NCBI RefSeq assembly: GCF_006542625.1
Contig: NC_044392.1
Span: forward strand, 92,135,334-92,199,333
Length of the DNA: 64,000 nt
Direction of reading: 5' to 3'
Source: Nomascus leucogenys
Taxonomy: Eukaryota; Chordata; Mammalia; Primates; Hylobatidae
Shown here: in pieces, positions 49,360 to 61,040 of the stretch
How positions within the stretch are numbered: position 1 is the first letter of the stretch
How the letters are laid out: the number at the start of each line of letters is the position of its first letter
The notes under the pieces: model-generated
Seen by the model: the letters and a program-made list of their open reading frames with translations, nothing else
Databases searched by the model: none
Told to the model about the DNA's origin: nothing
Program-made: the position numbers and the translations under genes

Positions 49360-49512
49360 TGGTAGTTAACTCAGCAATCCTTCTTTGCACTGGCCCTCCT
49401 TTCTTCACTATTGCACTTCACCATTCCTCAGTTAACAAACTTTCAAATAAACCACATTACTGGCTCATAAACCTTTGTCTCAGGCACTGCTTTCTGGGGA
49501 GCCCAGGCTAAT
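49360..49512 (+). repeat. possible LTR 3' end
   Basis: 'tttcaaataaaccacattac', 'ttgtctcaggcactgctttctgggg' and 'ggctaatacaa' resemble an LTR polyadenylation and 3' segment. Confidence 0.35.
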
Positions 49513-49614
49513 ACAATACTATATAAAACAATAATGATAACTAATTTGCTGAAGGTAAAGACATGAAGAAATAAGCTCGATCTAAAGTATTTCAAAACAA
49601 AGGCATGTAGGTTG

Positions 49615-49753
49615 GTGTATATGAGATCTTCAGAGAAACAGAACAAATAGGAGATCTGTACAAAATGAGGAATTGGCTCTCACAATTATGGAGGCTGTGA
49701 AGTCCCATGATCTGCCATCTGCAAGCTAGAAACTCAGAAAAGCCAGTGGTGTA
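49615..49753 (-). repeat. LTR-like repeat, copy 3, first part (split)
   Basis: Antisense member of the 5160-5719 family: 'ttcagagaaacagaacaaatagg', 'ggaattggctctcac', 'ggaggctgtgaagtccc' and 'gcaagctagaaactc'. It is interrupted by a DNA transposon at 49754. Confidence 0.75.
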
Positions 49754-50350
49754 CAGTAAGTTCTCACTTAACATCATTGACAGTCTTGGAAACTGCAACT
49801 TTAAGTGAAACGACTTACAACAAAGCCAATTTTACCATAAGCTAATTGATATAACAAAATTTAAGTTCCCGTGGCATGATTCTGGTCACAAAAACATCAC
49901 CAAACTTCTAAAGAAAGACCAATACACCTCTAATATAAAACATTGAAATAAATGTAAATTATACATACACTTAAAAAAGATAAGTAAGAAACAGCTAGGA
50001 TAATTATTTACTCAGCTATTCCCATTCAGGATTGTGGGTAGCCAGAATCTACCCCAGCAACTCAGGGTGCAAGTTGGGAGCCAACCCTGGACAGGATGCC
50101 ATTCCATGGCCAGACACACTCATACACACCCACATTCATTCCTACTGGGACAAATTAGACATGCCAATTAACCTACAATGCACATCTTTGGAATATGGAG
50201 GGAAACCAAGGTACCCAGGGAAAACCCACGCAGATATTGGGAGAGCATGTAAATTCAGACAGTGGCCCCAGCATGGAATTGATTTTTTTTCCTTGTCTAT
50301 GTTATAATGAAATGATGTTGAACAAAACAATGTTATCTTAAAACCTGCTA
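49754..50350 (+). mobile_element. Tigger-like DNA transposon, 597 bp
   Basis: It begins cagtaagttctcacttaac and ends with a sequence whose reverse complement is close to it (tagcaggttttaagataac). TA dinucleotides at 49752-49753 and 50351-50352 flank it. The host LTR reads through without loss if the insert and one TA are removed. It has no coding capacity. It includes a 'gtgggtagccagaatctacc' segment and a CACACCCACATTC stretch near 50125. Family not named. Confidence 0.8.
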
Positions 50351-50352
50351 TA

Positions 50353-50682
50353 ATTCAATCTCAGTTCAAAGGCCTGAGAACCAGAGGAGCTGATAGTATA
50401 AAGCACAGTCCATGGGTAGAAGATGAGATGAGACGTCCCAGCTCAAGTGGTGAAGCAAGAAAAAAAGGAGAGAATTCCTCCTTCCTCCACCTTTTGCTCT
50501 ATTGAGGCCCTTAACAAATTGCATGATGCCCACTCAACATTGGGGAGGGCAGTGGGCAATCAAATTTACTGAGTCCACTGATTCCAATGCTAATCTCATC
50601 CAGAATCGCCCTCACAGACACACCCAGAAACAATGTTTAAAATGGGCACCCACTCAAAAATTAACATAAATTTAACCATTAC
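50353..50682 (-). repeat. LTR-like repeat, copy 3, second part (split)
   Basis: It continues copy 3: 'aaaggcctgagaaccagagg', 'acgtcccagctc', 'cactcaacattggggagggc', 'ctaatctcatccagaatcgccctcacag' and 'taacataaatttaaccatt'. Confidence 0.8.
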
Positions 50683-50849
50683 GGTCAAGGGAGTTGATGA
50701 GTTAAAGCCTTCTAAAGTATTTTATTACATGGAACAATGAGTAAAATATGAATAATTTTAGACTTAGTTAAGTCTACAAGTTAAAATAATTATGAAACCA
50801 CTGAAGAAATAGATATAAAGCACACACCTTTCAAAGAAGGTAGAGAGGG

Positions 50850-51112
50850 TGTCTTAGTTCTTTTTGCATTCCTGTAGCAGAATACTTGAAACTAGGCAAT
50901 TTATAAAGAATAGAGATTTATTTCTTATAGTTTTGGAGGCTGGGAAGTTTAAGGTAAGGGGCTGCATCTGTTCAGGGCATTCTTGCTGAGTCGGCTCATG
51001 GGAGAAGGTATCACATGGCAAGGGAGAGAGAGAAAGAAAGCATGAGACGGAGTGTAAGAGTGGGTGAGAGAACAAAAGGGAGCCACACTCACTTTTATAA
51101 CAAATCCACTCT
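50850..51112 (-). repeat. MaLR LTR (MST/THE1/MLT group), first part
   Basis: Antisense MaLR end: 'tgtcttagttctttttgc', 'ggcaatttataaagaatagag', 'ttttggaggctgggaag', a GAGA-rich stretch and 'cacttttataacaaatccactctc'. It is cut at 51112 by an L1. Only its last bases return at 51997. Confidence 0.8.
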
Positions 51113-51822
51113 CAACAACATTTTCTCTTGTATGTTTATTTGTTTAAGTTCCTTATAGATGCTGGACGTTAGACCTTTGTCCATTGCATAGTTTGCAAAC
51201 ATTTTCTCCCATTCTGCAGGTTGTCTGTTAATGGTTTCGTTTGCTATGCAGAAGCTCTTAAGTTTAATTAGATCCCATTTGTCAATTTTTGCTTTTGGTG
51301 TCTTTGTCATGAAACCCTTGCCTGTTCCTATGTCCAGGATGGTATTGCCTAGGCTGCCTTCCAGGGTTTTTATATTTTTGGGTTTTACATTTAAGTCTTT
51401 AATCCATCTTGAGTCAATTTTTGTATATGGTATAAGGTAGAGATCGAGCTTCAGTTTTCTGCATATGGCTAGCCACTTGTCTCAGCACTATTTATTGAAT
51501 AGGGAGTCTTTTCCCCATTGCCTGTTTTTGTCAGCTTTATTGAAGATGAGATGGTCAGAGATGTGCAGCCTTATTTCTGGGCTCTCTATTCTGTTCCATT
51601 GGTCTATGTGCCTGTTTTTGTACCAGCACCATGCTGTTTTGGTTACTGTAGTCCTGTAGTATAGTTTGAAGTCAGGTAACATGATGTCTCCATCTTTGTT
51701 CTCTTTGCTTAGGAATGCATTGGCTATTCAAGCTCTTTTTTGGTTTGATACAAATTTTAAAATAGTTTTTTTCTAGTTCTGTGAAGAATGTCATTGGTAG
51801 TTTGATAGGAATAACACTGAAA
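51113..51822 (-). mobile_element. L1 ORF2 segment, inverted part
   Basis: Antisense L1 ORF2: 'gttccttatagatgctggacg', 'tgcataggtttgcaaacattt'-type text, 'ctgttccattggtctatg' and 'tagtatagtttgaagtcagg'. The frame 51095-51310 (-) encodes L1 ORF2 sequence (KAKIDKWDLIKLKSFC). This is the upstream part of an L1 copy, inverted relative to the downstream part that begins at 51823. Confidence 0.93.
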
Positions 51823-51996
51823 CAACCCCATTAAAAAGTGGGCAAAGTACATAAGCAGACAGTTTTCAAAAGAAGACATACATGCAACCAAGAAGCATAT
51901 GAAAAAAACCTCAATATTACGATCATTAGAGAAATGCAAATCAAAACCACAATGAGATACCATCTCACATCAGTCAGAATGAATATTATTAAAAAC
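51823..51996 (+). mobile_element. L1 ORF2 segment, sense part, 3' end lost
   Basis: Sense L1 ORF2: 'accccattaaaaagtgggc', 'caaaagaagacatacatgc', 'agagaaatgcaaatcaaaac' and 'gagataccatctcacatcag'. It starts at the L1 position directly after the one reached at 51121 in the inverted part, as expected for one 5'-inverted insertion. It ends at about 51996 with no 3' UTR or A tail. Confidence 0.92.
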
Positions 51997-52022
51997 TCAA
52001 GAGGAGATACATTTAAACATAG
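51997..52022 (-). repeat. last bases of the MaLR LTR
   Basis: 'gaggagatacatttaaacatagca' fits the antisense start of a MST-type LTR (antisense '...gggacacattcaaaccatagca'). About 140 bases of the LTR middle are missing across the L1. Confidence 0.55.
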
Positions 52023-52084
52023 CAGAGGAGAAAGATTGGTGGGGCAGTGGAGGCTACTGGAAACTCATCTAATACAAAATAAGG

Positions 52085-52290
52085 CGAAAAAAGGCATAGG
52101 AAAAAAGTAACACAAAAAAAGGGACAAATAGAAGGCATAAAATAAGAAAGTAGAAACAGTTCAAATATATCAAAATAAATTGCCTAAGCTCTTCAGATAA
52201 AAGATAAATATTATCATACTGGATTTTTTTAAATCCAGCAATATGCTATTTATAAGAGACACTCCTAAAACACACCAAAAGTAAACAGTC
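52085..52290 (+). repeat. L1M ORF2 5' fragment
   Basis: 'agaaacagttcaaatatatc', 'cagataaaagataaat', 'aatccagcaatatgctatttataagagacactc' follow the start of an old L1 ORF2 ('...agatccaactatatgctgtctacaagagacac'). A perfect 8-bp stem (ctggattt/aaatccag) lies at 52219-52238. Confidence 0.65.
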
Positions 52291-52304
52291 AATAAAAGAA
52301 ATGA

Positions 52305-52510
52305 GAAAACCAAGTTCAAATAAGCTAAGTAATATGCCCAAGGTCACAGGTTTCTAAGGTTTTTTTTTTTTCTGATCCCATTGTTTGCCATTATGTTATG
52401 CCAGTTACTGAGGATAGAGTCACTATCTTATTCATTTTTATGTATCTACCATCCAGCATAGCAACAAAGCAATATCTGCTGAATTCATGAAATCAAAATT
52501 GTACAAGTGT
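52305..52510 (+). repeat. possible MIR piece then L2-like piece
   Basis: 'gagaaaaccaagttcaaataagctaagtaatatgcccaaggtcacagg' fits MIR. 'tatcttattcatttttatgtatctaccatccagca' then 'tgctgaattcatg' resembles an L2 3' end. Confidence 0.4.
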
Positions 52511-52714
52511 GCAATTCATCAGAAACATGTTGAGCATTCTCAAAGAGAGCAGCAATATTTCATATAATTTATGAAGATTGATTTGCTCTGATATTTCTAA
52601 CATAATAAATGAACTTTACTTCTCCCTAGAGGATAAAATCAAGGCATAGCTCAGCCTAGGATACATCTATATGTGTGGTCATTTTTAAGGTGACAGCCAT
52701 GTCCATAAAGGATG

Positions 52715-52860
52715 GCTTTCACTCACTCATTTATTCTACGTATATTTATTCACCTGCTCTGTGACGGAAACTGCATAGGCATGGTGGATAGTGATAAATA
52801 AAATGGACACGACCCCTGCCATCTTGGAGAGAGCAGACTAATTGTTGAATAGCAAACTCT
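52715..52860 (+). repeat. possible old mammalian-wide repeat
   Basis: 'ctcactcatttattctacgtatatttattcacc' and 'gacacgacccctgccatcttgg' in the order seen at 27755. Confidence 0.4.
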
Positions 52861-52949
52861 AATCTAAACTATTTTAATATATGAGTTACAGTTTAAATTT
52901 TCTTTTCTATTATATCACTTTTAAGAAATTTCTTGACCACAAAGTAAAA

Positions 52950-53130
52950 TTTCAGCTTGTCTTAATTTATTAACTGAATAACCTTGGGCACATAATTCAG
53001 TCAGTTAGATCATTTGCCATTCTGAAGTTCAGTTTTCTTATTTCAAAGTTTGAAAAAGAATACCTACTTCTCACTGTGACAATTACCAGAGATAACATGC
53101 CAGGCATGATTCTGTTCAATAAATGCCAGT
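52950..53130 (-). repeat. MIR fragment
   Basis: Antisense MIR: 'ataaccttgggcacataattc', 'gaagttcagttttcttatttcaaagtttg' and 'tgccaggcatgattctgttcaataaatgcc'. Confidence 0.55.
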
Positions 53131-53139
53131 TTTTAAATC

Positions 53140-54810
53140 AAGTTCTTGCTACCATGCCCACATTTAATATATAACATATCCCATTTGTGAATATTAAGCA
53201 TTATTCCTTCCAGGCATCAGGTTTCAGAAAAGGGGAGCTGTCTAGATGCAGCAAGACTGTCATTTATTAGAAACAGGTCTATCGAGGTCCAAACAGGAAT
53301 GTAATGTATGCATATTTATTCATCTTTGTATCAGTACACAGATATTGGACTACCAACTATGTATTTACTTGTGAGAATGATCCTATTATATAGTCCATAG
53401 AGTTAACTCATATAATTTAGAGTATTGTCCTCCACCTCCACCCCCCAAAAATGTGTGATCTAATGAAAATTTACAAAGCACTGTTTTGACCATTATCTCC
53501 AATCTTGCTCTTTACATAAACAGATGGAAAAATGCATTATTGGATATGCTGCATAAAGCTAAAGACTTTGAAATTAATAGAGACCCAGTTGCCACAGGAT
53601 ACGACTATACTTAATGGGCCATTAAAAAATGATTAATATATGTCCCAATGGGCCAGCAAAGAGAAGGGTCATGATTGTGCATAAAAATGAAGAATTAATT
53701 TGACCTATCATGGCAACAAGAAGGGCTAGTCCAAGCTACGGAGCAATGACTGTGGGATGAGGCTTACAGCTTTGGCTGGCTTTATTAGCTTCTAAATAAA
53801 AAAACGATATTTTTGTAAAGAAAAAAAGCAGTTTACTAGAATGAGCTTTGTGTTTGGTCTTGCTGCAGTGGCTCAATCTTTCAATGTTAAGTGCTATTTT
53901 GCCTTTGATTCCCCATGTCAGTATGTTGTAAGTCAATTGCATGAGAGGGGCATTAAACAGTGCCTTTGGGAAAAATACTAAACTCCTAAGGATGTTGGGA
54001 TGAAACATGCTTTGTAATTGCAAGAATTTATTATTAATTATTCTTATTCAGACTCTCATTTTCCAATATTTCCCATGTTAGACGAACAATGTAAAGCCCC
54101 ATTTCTGCCTTCCAGAATGTAAACTAAAGATGCTTGAAATATTACAATGCCTTATGTCTTTACTATTCTGTGTTCAGGGCCTTATATGAATAGGTTATTT
54201 CTTTTTTCTCAGCAGCTATAAGATGAGCCATTAAATCTCTTAGATATTTGGATGTTTTAGCTGTTGAATGAAACATTACAAATTCAGATTTGCTTTTTAT
54301 TGTTTCTTTTAAAACACTTTCTCTCTAGCTTCATTTTGTTTATTAACGATTAGTTTTTCATATTATTATTAATAATATTATTATTACATTCTAAATAGTG
54401 TCAGTCCAATAATAAACACTTCCAGAAGCCACACATGACAGAATAAGTTGTGGAAGTGACAAGAAAATTGATCATGACATTTGTAAAATTAAAAACATAC
54501 TAATTAACTGTCTGAAGTAAATGACTGAAGATGGTTAAATACATTAGTTCTTAACTCGCCATTTTTGGAAATGGGAAAACCAATCAGAATTGATTCAAGC
54601 CTTGTAGATAACTCACTAAATCGCCAAGAGTACATTCAACTAGACAAATATTGCAAACCATCCTGAGAAAGAATCCTCATGGTGGGTAGAAAGACGGGGA
54701 GCAGGGAAGATTTCCTGAAAAGGCCAAATTACACATGCTTCTACTGGCCTTGTTATTTCAGCCTTTACCATGCAGATACAAATTCACACACTTATGTATT
54801 CACAGGGGAA
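53140..54810. other. repeat-poor unique stretch
   Basis: No gene and no repeat recognised. It is AT-rich, with TAAT-type sites near 53630 and 53695. Candidate conserved noncoding sequence by texture only. Confidence 0.35.
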
Positions 54811-54814
54811 GGAG

Positions 54815-55045
54815 AACTATACTTAATTTAATGCTTATTATGTACCCAGACACATGATATATTTATTGTATTTAAGCTTTACAAAAACTCTGGGAAGAAG
54901 ATATTATTATTAGTCCCATTTCACAAATGTCTATAATGAAACTAAGAAACACTAAGTAAATTACCCAAAGTCACGTGGTTAATAAGTGATCAAGTTAGAT
55001 TTCACACACAGATCTGATTGAGTCTAAGTCCAAACTCTTTCCACT
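54815..55045 (+). repeat. MIR
   Basis: 'taatgcttattatgtacccagacac', 'cccatttcacaaatgtc', 'aaactaagaaacactaagtaaattacccaaagtcacg' and 'gtctaagtccaaactctttcc' follow the whole MIR core. Confidence 0.8.
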
Positions 55046-55460
55046 GGTTTCACTCACTCATTCATTCGTTAATTTTATTGAATAACTGCTGTGTTCCTGA
55101 TCCTGTACTAGGAATGAAAATACTTCTAATGTATAGTCGGTGCCTCAGGGAGTCGAGAGCCCTATCCTGGGATGAGAGTCAACAGGAGCTAGAAGTCTCT
55201 ATGCTCCCAGGGAATGAGGAGAGAAAGAGGGCTAGTTAGAACAAATATTAGGAGAAGGTGAAGCTGAATCTGTCTTCAAAGATGAGTAGGCATGGCCAGG
55301 CAGGCTGAGAGGTGAGGCTTTGCAGATACAGCAGTACAAACAAAGGCAGTTTAGCCTGAAATTGTAAATTTAGGAATACAAGGTTCAAGGAGGGGTATAG
55401 GGAGTTGGGAGATAGGTCACAGGCTGCATTACGTTGTAGCCAAAAGTCTTTTTTTTTTTT
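55046..55460 (+). repeat. probable old mammalian-wide repeat
   Basis: 'actcactcattcattcgttaattttattgaataactgc' leads to 'gatcctgtactagg'. Later come 'gaatctgtcttcaaagatgagtaggcatggccaggcag' and 'aagtcacaggctgcatt'-like text, all in the order of one long ancient repeat. Confidence 0.45.
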
Positions 55461-55464
55461 CAAA

Positions 55465-58400
55465 TGGAAACACTAGAAAATTCTCAAATGCCTTTCCCAC
55501 ATGAAAAAGTAAAATATTTACAAAACAGCAAAATCTGTATGAGAAAAAGGACATAAAATCACTCCTCCAATAAAATCTGTCAGAGGATGGCGTTAAAAAG
55601 CATTGTCTTTATGGGAAGCATGGAGCAGACTGACCTCCTCATAGTGAAATTAGATCTACTTACTCTACTTATGCAGTCTGTGTCTCTGGTCTTGGCACCA
55701 GCGTACCCTGTGATTTTAGCAAGAGTTGAGCTAGCTTTGGGAGAGCCCCTTGGAATTCATGAACACATTAATGGAATCAAGAAATACCCAGAAAGATGGC
55801 ATATAGTGTAGCATTTCTATTTCTAGGCTTGAACCTACTTCTAAAGTGGGGCAAAGAGTAATTCCATTTCAGTGCAACACTAGTTACTCTGTGACATGCT
55901 CTAGATCCAGCTCCACACAGATTGTCTGAGGCAGCCTGTGGGACTTCCTCCTGGTCTTCTGACTTAACCTGTGTGTTGGCAGGTGATGGAAAAAAAGAAT
56001 GAGGGTGAAGTATGCTGATTAGCATGATTTGAATGTAACCCTAGATTGGATGGAACCACCAACAGATTGACTCAAGCTGGCACCAGGCTCCATGGGATCT
56101 TTCCCAGAAGCAGCTGCAGCACTCTCTTCAAGCACCATGACTGCCAGCCGCTGATGAGACTCCCAGGGGCCTGACCAAGCAAGCCAGGGATTAGATAGAT
56201 TTCACATTAATGAGCTGCAGCCTCTGGGTTTTAAGGTAAACCACTGAGCAATGTGCTTGATTCTGGGGCTGGGTGGCAGGGGGCTGCAGAATGAGCATCT
56301 TTTTCACTTTTCATTTTCTTTTTAAATTTTCTGCTGTGCAAATGAAGCCAAAGATGAAGAATGGTGAGTAAAAGACTGACATAACAAATTGCCCATAAAA
56401 TGTATTTATAATCATATGATAACCAAAAACGGGAAGCAGGCCACCGATCATATTAAATTCATGCTACCTTGGCAAGGATTGTTAAGTGAAACTTAAAAGC
56501 AACAATAGTCCCTCCATAGCTCACCAGGAAGATTTTTGCCTTCCCTGTCTGTCCGTCCCCATCTCTGCCTCCTCCGTGGCCTCTCTCAGCCTGCTCTCCC
56601 TTTGTCCTTCTCTGCCTCTTTGGCTGTCTTCTCTGTTACTCTACTTTCCCTTCTCTCCTTCTCTTTGTCTCAGTTTATGCCTGGTTTCTCCAGAATTCTG
56701 CCTCAATCCTATAAGACGTGTAAACATCATCATTGGCATAATGGCTTCATTTGATAGAAAGGTGCCAAGAGGTTCTTAACCAAAGTAGGACATACACTCA
56801 CTCTAAGAATTAAACTATTTCCAGCCATAAAATAAGCTTCCAACATCATTTCCTTTTATTGCTCTCTAATAAATTGAGGGAAATAAACAATCTACTACAA
56901 TGAATTTTTGTATCAAAAGATAAAGGATGTTGATCAACCAATCAATTACAGAGTATTTTCATTTCTTTCAAGCAATATTTCTTCATACCAATTTTCTTTT
57001 GCTTTCTTTGGAAAGATGAAAGTTAGCAAGATGCCAAGTGCAGCTATTGTTTCCCACACGTGGTAAAGAACTTCTTCGAGTTGTACACATGCCATTAAAA
57101 AAAATTTTTTTTTACTTACCTCCTAAGCTTGATGAATGGACCCCATTATACTACTAATTCTGTACTTTCTTACAACCAGATTTGTAATGAACTATTTTAT
57201 GCCCCTTAAATAATTTAAAATCCCAAAGATGCAGTTTTCAGCAAAGCCTTAGCATGCACATTGCTATGTGCTGCATGGATCCACTTATTTTACATATTCA
57301 GTCACGGATACATTTCAGTATTTTGATATATTCTGCATTTGTTTGAAATAGCTATTTATTATCACAGAGTCATCTCACCAGTAAATATTTATAGGTAGCT
57401 TTATTTCCAGTTTAGGATTTGAGAATTGTATCTTACAATACCTAAAACAGGCATTGTAGATTTGCTATTTTAGCTTTTGATAGAGAGCGTGTTTACGGCA
57501 TGGCTGTGGCAGGTTTTGTCTTTAATAATTTATAGAATTACCTGCAGTAAAATCTTCACCTGTTCTTTGTTGTCTTAGCACCACAAAATTGGAATTACAT
57601 ATAAAATCTTTCCTCCAGGAGATTTATATCTACCACAGAAAGAAAATCTCCACTTAAATTTTTATGAAACATCAAAATTATGGTCCGCTTTAGCAAAACA
57701 ATACAATGGAGCCTTTGCCTAGTGAGGACTATTTCCAATTTGAGGACATCATTCTTTATTTCCCATTTAATCTTTATGTTTGTGTGACAGCTTTTTTTTT
57801 TTTTTCAGTTTCATTGATTCCCTTGTTTGTATGTGCAGTGTGCTAATTTGTCTTTCATCACAGAAAGTTCCAAGTGCCAACCACAGAGGCTAACCCCAGC
57901 CCGAGGACAGCCCTCCCGGATAGCTGTGCTTTCTACAGCTTAATTTGAAATGGTTACCTAAATTAACTGATGTTCAGTTTCCTTCTTTTCCCTGGGACTG
58001 ACCACCCCATCCTTGAAGAGGGCAATGGTCTCAACCTGGCAGCCTCAATTTAGCTGCACATAGAATGAGAGCAGCCCAAATGCTGTCCTTCACTGTGATT
58101 CAGATTTAGATCATTTTTATTGAATTATGTGCTTTAATAAAGGGTTTATATAACACCCACAGAGCAGTTATCAATTAATTACCCATGGAAATTTAGGGGA
58201 TGTTACATGGTGGTAGTTATTATACCCAGGGCATTAGACATATGTTACATAAAAGATGCAGTCACCTTGAAATTATATTGGCAAGGCTACCTTTTTCCTA
58301 TAGAATATTATACATACTAATGTGAAAATTGAGTTAAAAACCTATTAGGAGATGGGAATGGCATGTTCCAAACGGTTTAATGCAGGTTTATACACTTTTC

Positions 58401-59280
58401 CAATAAGCTCAGCAGAATTTTAGGAAATTATGCTCACTGGTTGAGAAATTTCAATAGTTCTTTGGACACTCCTGCCTTCTGTGGCTTGGAGCTTTGTATT
58501 TCAGAGAGAAAACTGGCAGCTCCTTTACAACCCTGACCCCCATTTGGCTCAACTCATGGATTCATCCTGAGCCATCTGCAGATACCACCTCAGGTCCAGG
58601 AGAGGTGATGTATGAAGGTGCATTCCTAAGGGCTGAAAGCTTTGCTCCACTGCACCAGCACCAGGATGCAGGGGCCAGAAAGGGCATAGTAGAGTGAATA
58701 ATGGGAGAAGATATATAGATGACAATGGGGCCCCCGTATCTGACAGATGGAGAAGGGGAGGAAGGAGATCTTCCAGGTCCCAGAACAGTAGTGGCCAACA
58801 TGAGGAATGGCAGAGGTATTGGGGCAGAGAGGAGACCTGACCAGTTTTCATGTTAGTTAGAAAGAGGCTGACATATTTAAAAGGGTTATCACTCTCTGTA
58901 CCCACCCTGAGGACTCTTGAAACTTTTAGCCTCTAAAGAATTGCTCACTTTGGGAATGAAAGCTTATCTTGTTTGATTGGGAGCCTAAGGTATTATAGGT
59001 TGTGTTGTTTTTAAAGTCATCAGGAATCAAAATTACTTTCCTGCCTGGCTGAAGAAAATAAGATGTTGCATTAGCTATTTTTGAAGCTATAATCTAAAAT
59101 ATCAGAAAATCAAAATCATTAATTTGGGGCATTGTACTTCATTGATTTTTTTAAATAAAAATTACCTTCATAGTTACACTTTAATTTAAAAATATCAGAA
59201 ATCTGTTTTCATTTAGCCAATCATTAAATGAATTGGAACAAGATCTAAGTCAAAAATGTATCCTAATACATTGCTTCTAT
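55465..59280. other. long repeat-poor unique stretch
   Basis: No gene recognised. A C/T-rich run at 56530-56700 produces two leucine/serine-rich open frames. The part at 57400-58250 is free of any repeat I know and is rich in TAAT and AATTAA sites. T-runs lie at 55447-55460 and 57791-57804. Confidence 0.4.
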
Positions 59281-59284
59281 AAAA

Positions 59285-59445
59285 ACAAAAGTAACCCATT
59301 CATTCATTCATTCAGCCTTCATTTCTGGGCCTATCTTTCCCTGGAGTCATTGTCAGGGAAACATACACAAAGGACTCAAGCCCTGTCCTCAAAGAGTAAA
59401 GAGAGAGGCAGGAATAAGAATGAATAATCAAATCCAGGCTGATAA
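59285..59445 (+). repeat. possible old mammalian-wide repeat
   Basis: 'cccattcattcattcattcagcc' then 'caagccctgtcctcaaagag' in the usual order of this class. Confidence 0.35.
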
Positions 59446-59449
59446 GTGA

Positions 59450-60290
59450 TTTGCCAAGGAAGCATTAGAACATCTGGAACATCTGGAGGCATTAGTGCCT
59501 AATTCTACAAGCAAAAGCTATGAAAGAATGGTGTTGAGCCTTGGTGGACTGACCACCATTCAGAGGCAGAAGAATAGGAAGATGATACCCCATGGAGAAG
59601 ACACAAAAATCACGTTGTAAATCCACCAGGGTTTGATCTCCCTTCCTAAAATTGTGATTATAAAAGGTATCTGCAGGAACAATTGGGTTGTATCTGGCTC
59701 ATGTATCAGAGGGTGGCTAGGACAATGAGGAGACCCAGACTCTCTTGCCTGGAACCCAAAATTTTCTCTGAAAAAATCTACTGAGTCTAACTTGAGAGTG
59801 AATATTAAAGGGACCAGAGAACCAGGAATAGCATAGATTTTGCATGAAAAACTTTTAATCAAAGACCTCATTTTCCCTATTGGAGTTTTGGTCACTTGAC
59901 TGCTGTCAAAAATAGCTTAAATGAAAGTTCAACCAGGTTCTTATGATGAGTTTTTAAAAGAATCACAATTGACTTATCAAATATGAAAGACATCACACTT
60001 CGAGGATGAAATAAATATGCTGGATGGAGAGTGTTCTGAAGGTAAGTACGTTGCATTTTGGTTTCAAAGATTAGCTGTCAAATGACAATAATCTCTATTA
60101 TTCAATAGTACTATCACATTTTTTCTATTCTTAGAGCTTTAAAACAAAATCCTGGGCACCAGGAAGTCAGTTACTATTACTGTCATTTTACCATACAGAA
60201 AGGTTTTACCCAAAGCACCGTGGATTATCAATGGCAAAACCGCCAAATTGTCCCTATTCCTAAATCCACCATTTGAGCCATTGGACAAAT
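59450..60290. other. unique noncoding stretch
   Basis: No gene or repeat recognised. Confidence 0.4.
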
Positions 60291-60292
60291 AA

Positions 60293-60754
60293 CAGTTGTC
60301 CAGAGAGACAGAACCAATAGGATATTTAGACAGAGGGAGACATGAGAGGGGATTTATTAGGAGAATTGGCTCACAGATTAAGGAGGCTGAGAAGTCCCAC
60401 AACAGCAGGCTGTCTGCAAGCTGGAGACCCTGGGATGCCAGTAGCATGGCTCAGTTCAAGTCTGAAGGCCTTAGAACCAGGGAAGCCAATTACATGATTC
60501 TCAGTCCAAGACCAAAGGCCTGAGAATCAGGGTGAATGCTGGTATAAGTCTTAGAGTCTGAGGGCCAAAGTCCTGGAGTTACGATGTCCAAGGGCAGGAG
60601 AAGAAGAATGTCCCAGTTCCAGGAGACAGAGAGAAAGCAAATTTGCTTTTCTTCTGCCTTTTTGTTCTACCTGGGCCCCCAACCAGTTTGATGGTGCTCG
60701 CCCCCCACTGAGAGCAGATCTTGCCCACTCAGTGCACCAACTCACATGTCTACA
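60293..60754 (-). repeat. LTR-like repeat, copy 4, first part (split)
   Basis: Antisense member of the 5160-5719 family: 'ccagagagacagaaccaatagg', 'gagaattggctcacagatta', 'gaggctgagaagtccc', 'ctgcaagctggagaccc' and repeated 'aaggcctgagaatcagg'. It is interrupted at about 60755. Confidence 0.82.
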
Positions 60755-61040
60755 GAGAGACCTGGAGGGAGGTGATTAAACCTTGGGGGTGGTTCCCCCA
60801 TGCTGTTCTTGTGATAGTGAGTGAGTTCTCATGATATGATGGTATTATAAGGCAGTTTTCCCTGCTTTTGCTTGCTCTTCTCTCTCCTGCTGCCCTGTGA
60901 AGAGGTACCTTCCTCTATGATTGTAAGTTTCCTGAGGCTCCCAAGGCATGCGAAACTGTGAGTTAATTAAACCTCTTTCCTTTTATAAATTACCTCCTCT
61001 CGGGTATTTCTTCATAGCAGCGTGAAAATGAACTAATACA
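60755..61040 (+). repeat. THE1-type MaLR LTR, 5' truncated
   Basis: 'ggagggaggtgattaaacc', 'atgctgttcttgtgatagtgagtgagttctc', 'ctgctgccctgtgaagaggtacc', 'gattgtaagtttcctgagg' and 'taaattacctcctctcgggtatt...gaactaataca' are THE1 features. About 75-90 bases of its start are missing. Confidence 0.85.

Noticed and set aside
56486..56779. Leu/Ser-rich open frames that look like a signal peptide or membrane protein
   Set aside because: They come from a C/T-rich low-complexity run. Two frames are open over the same run, as expected for composition alone.
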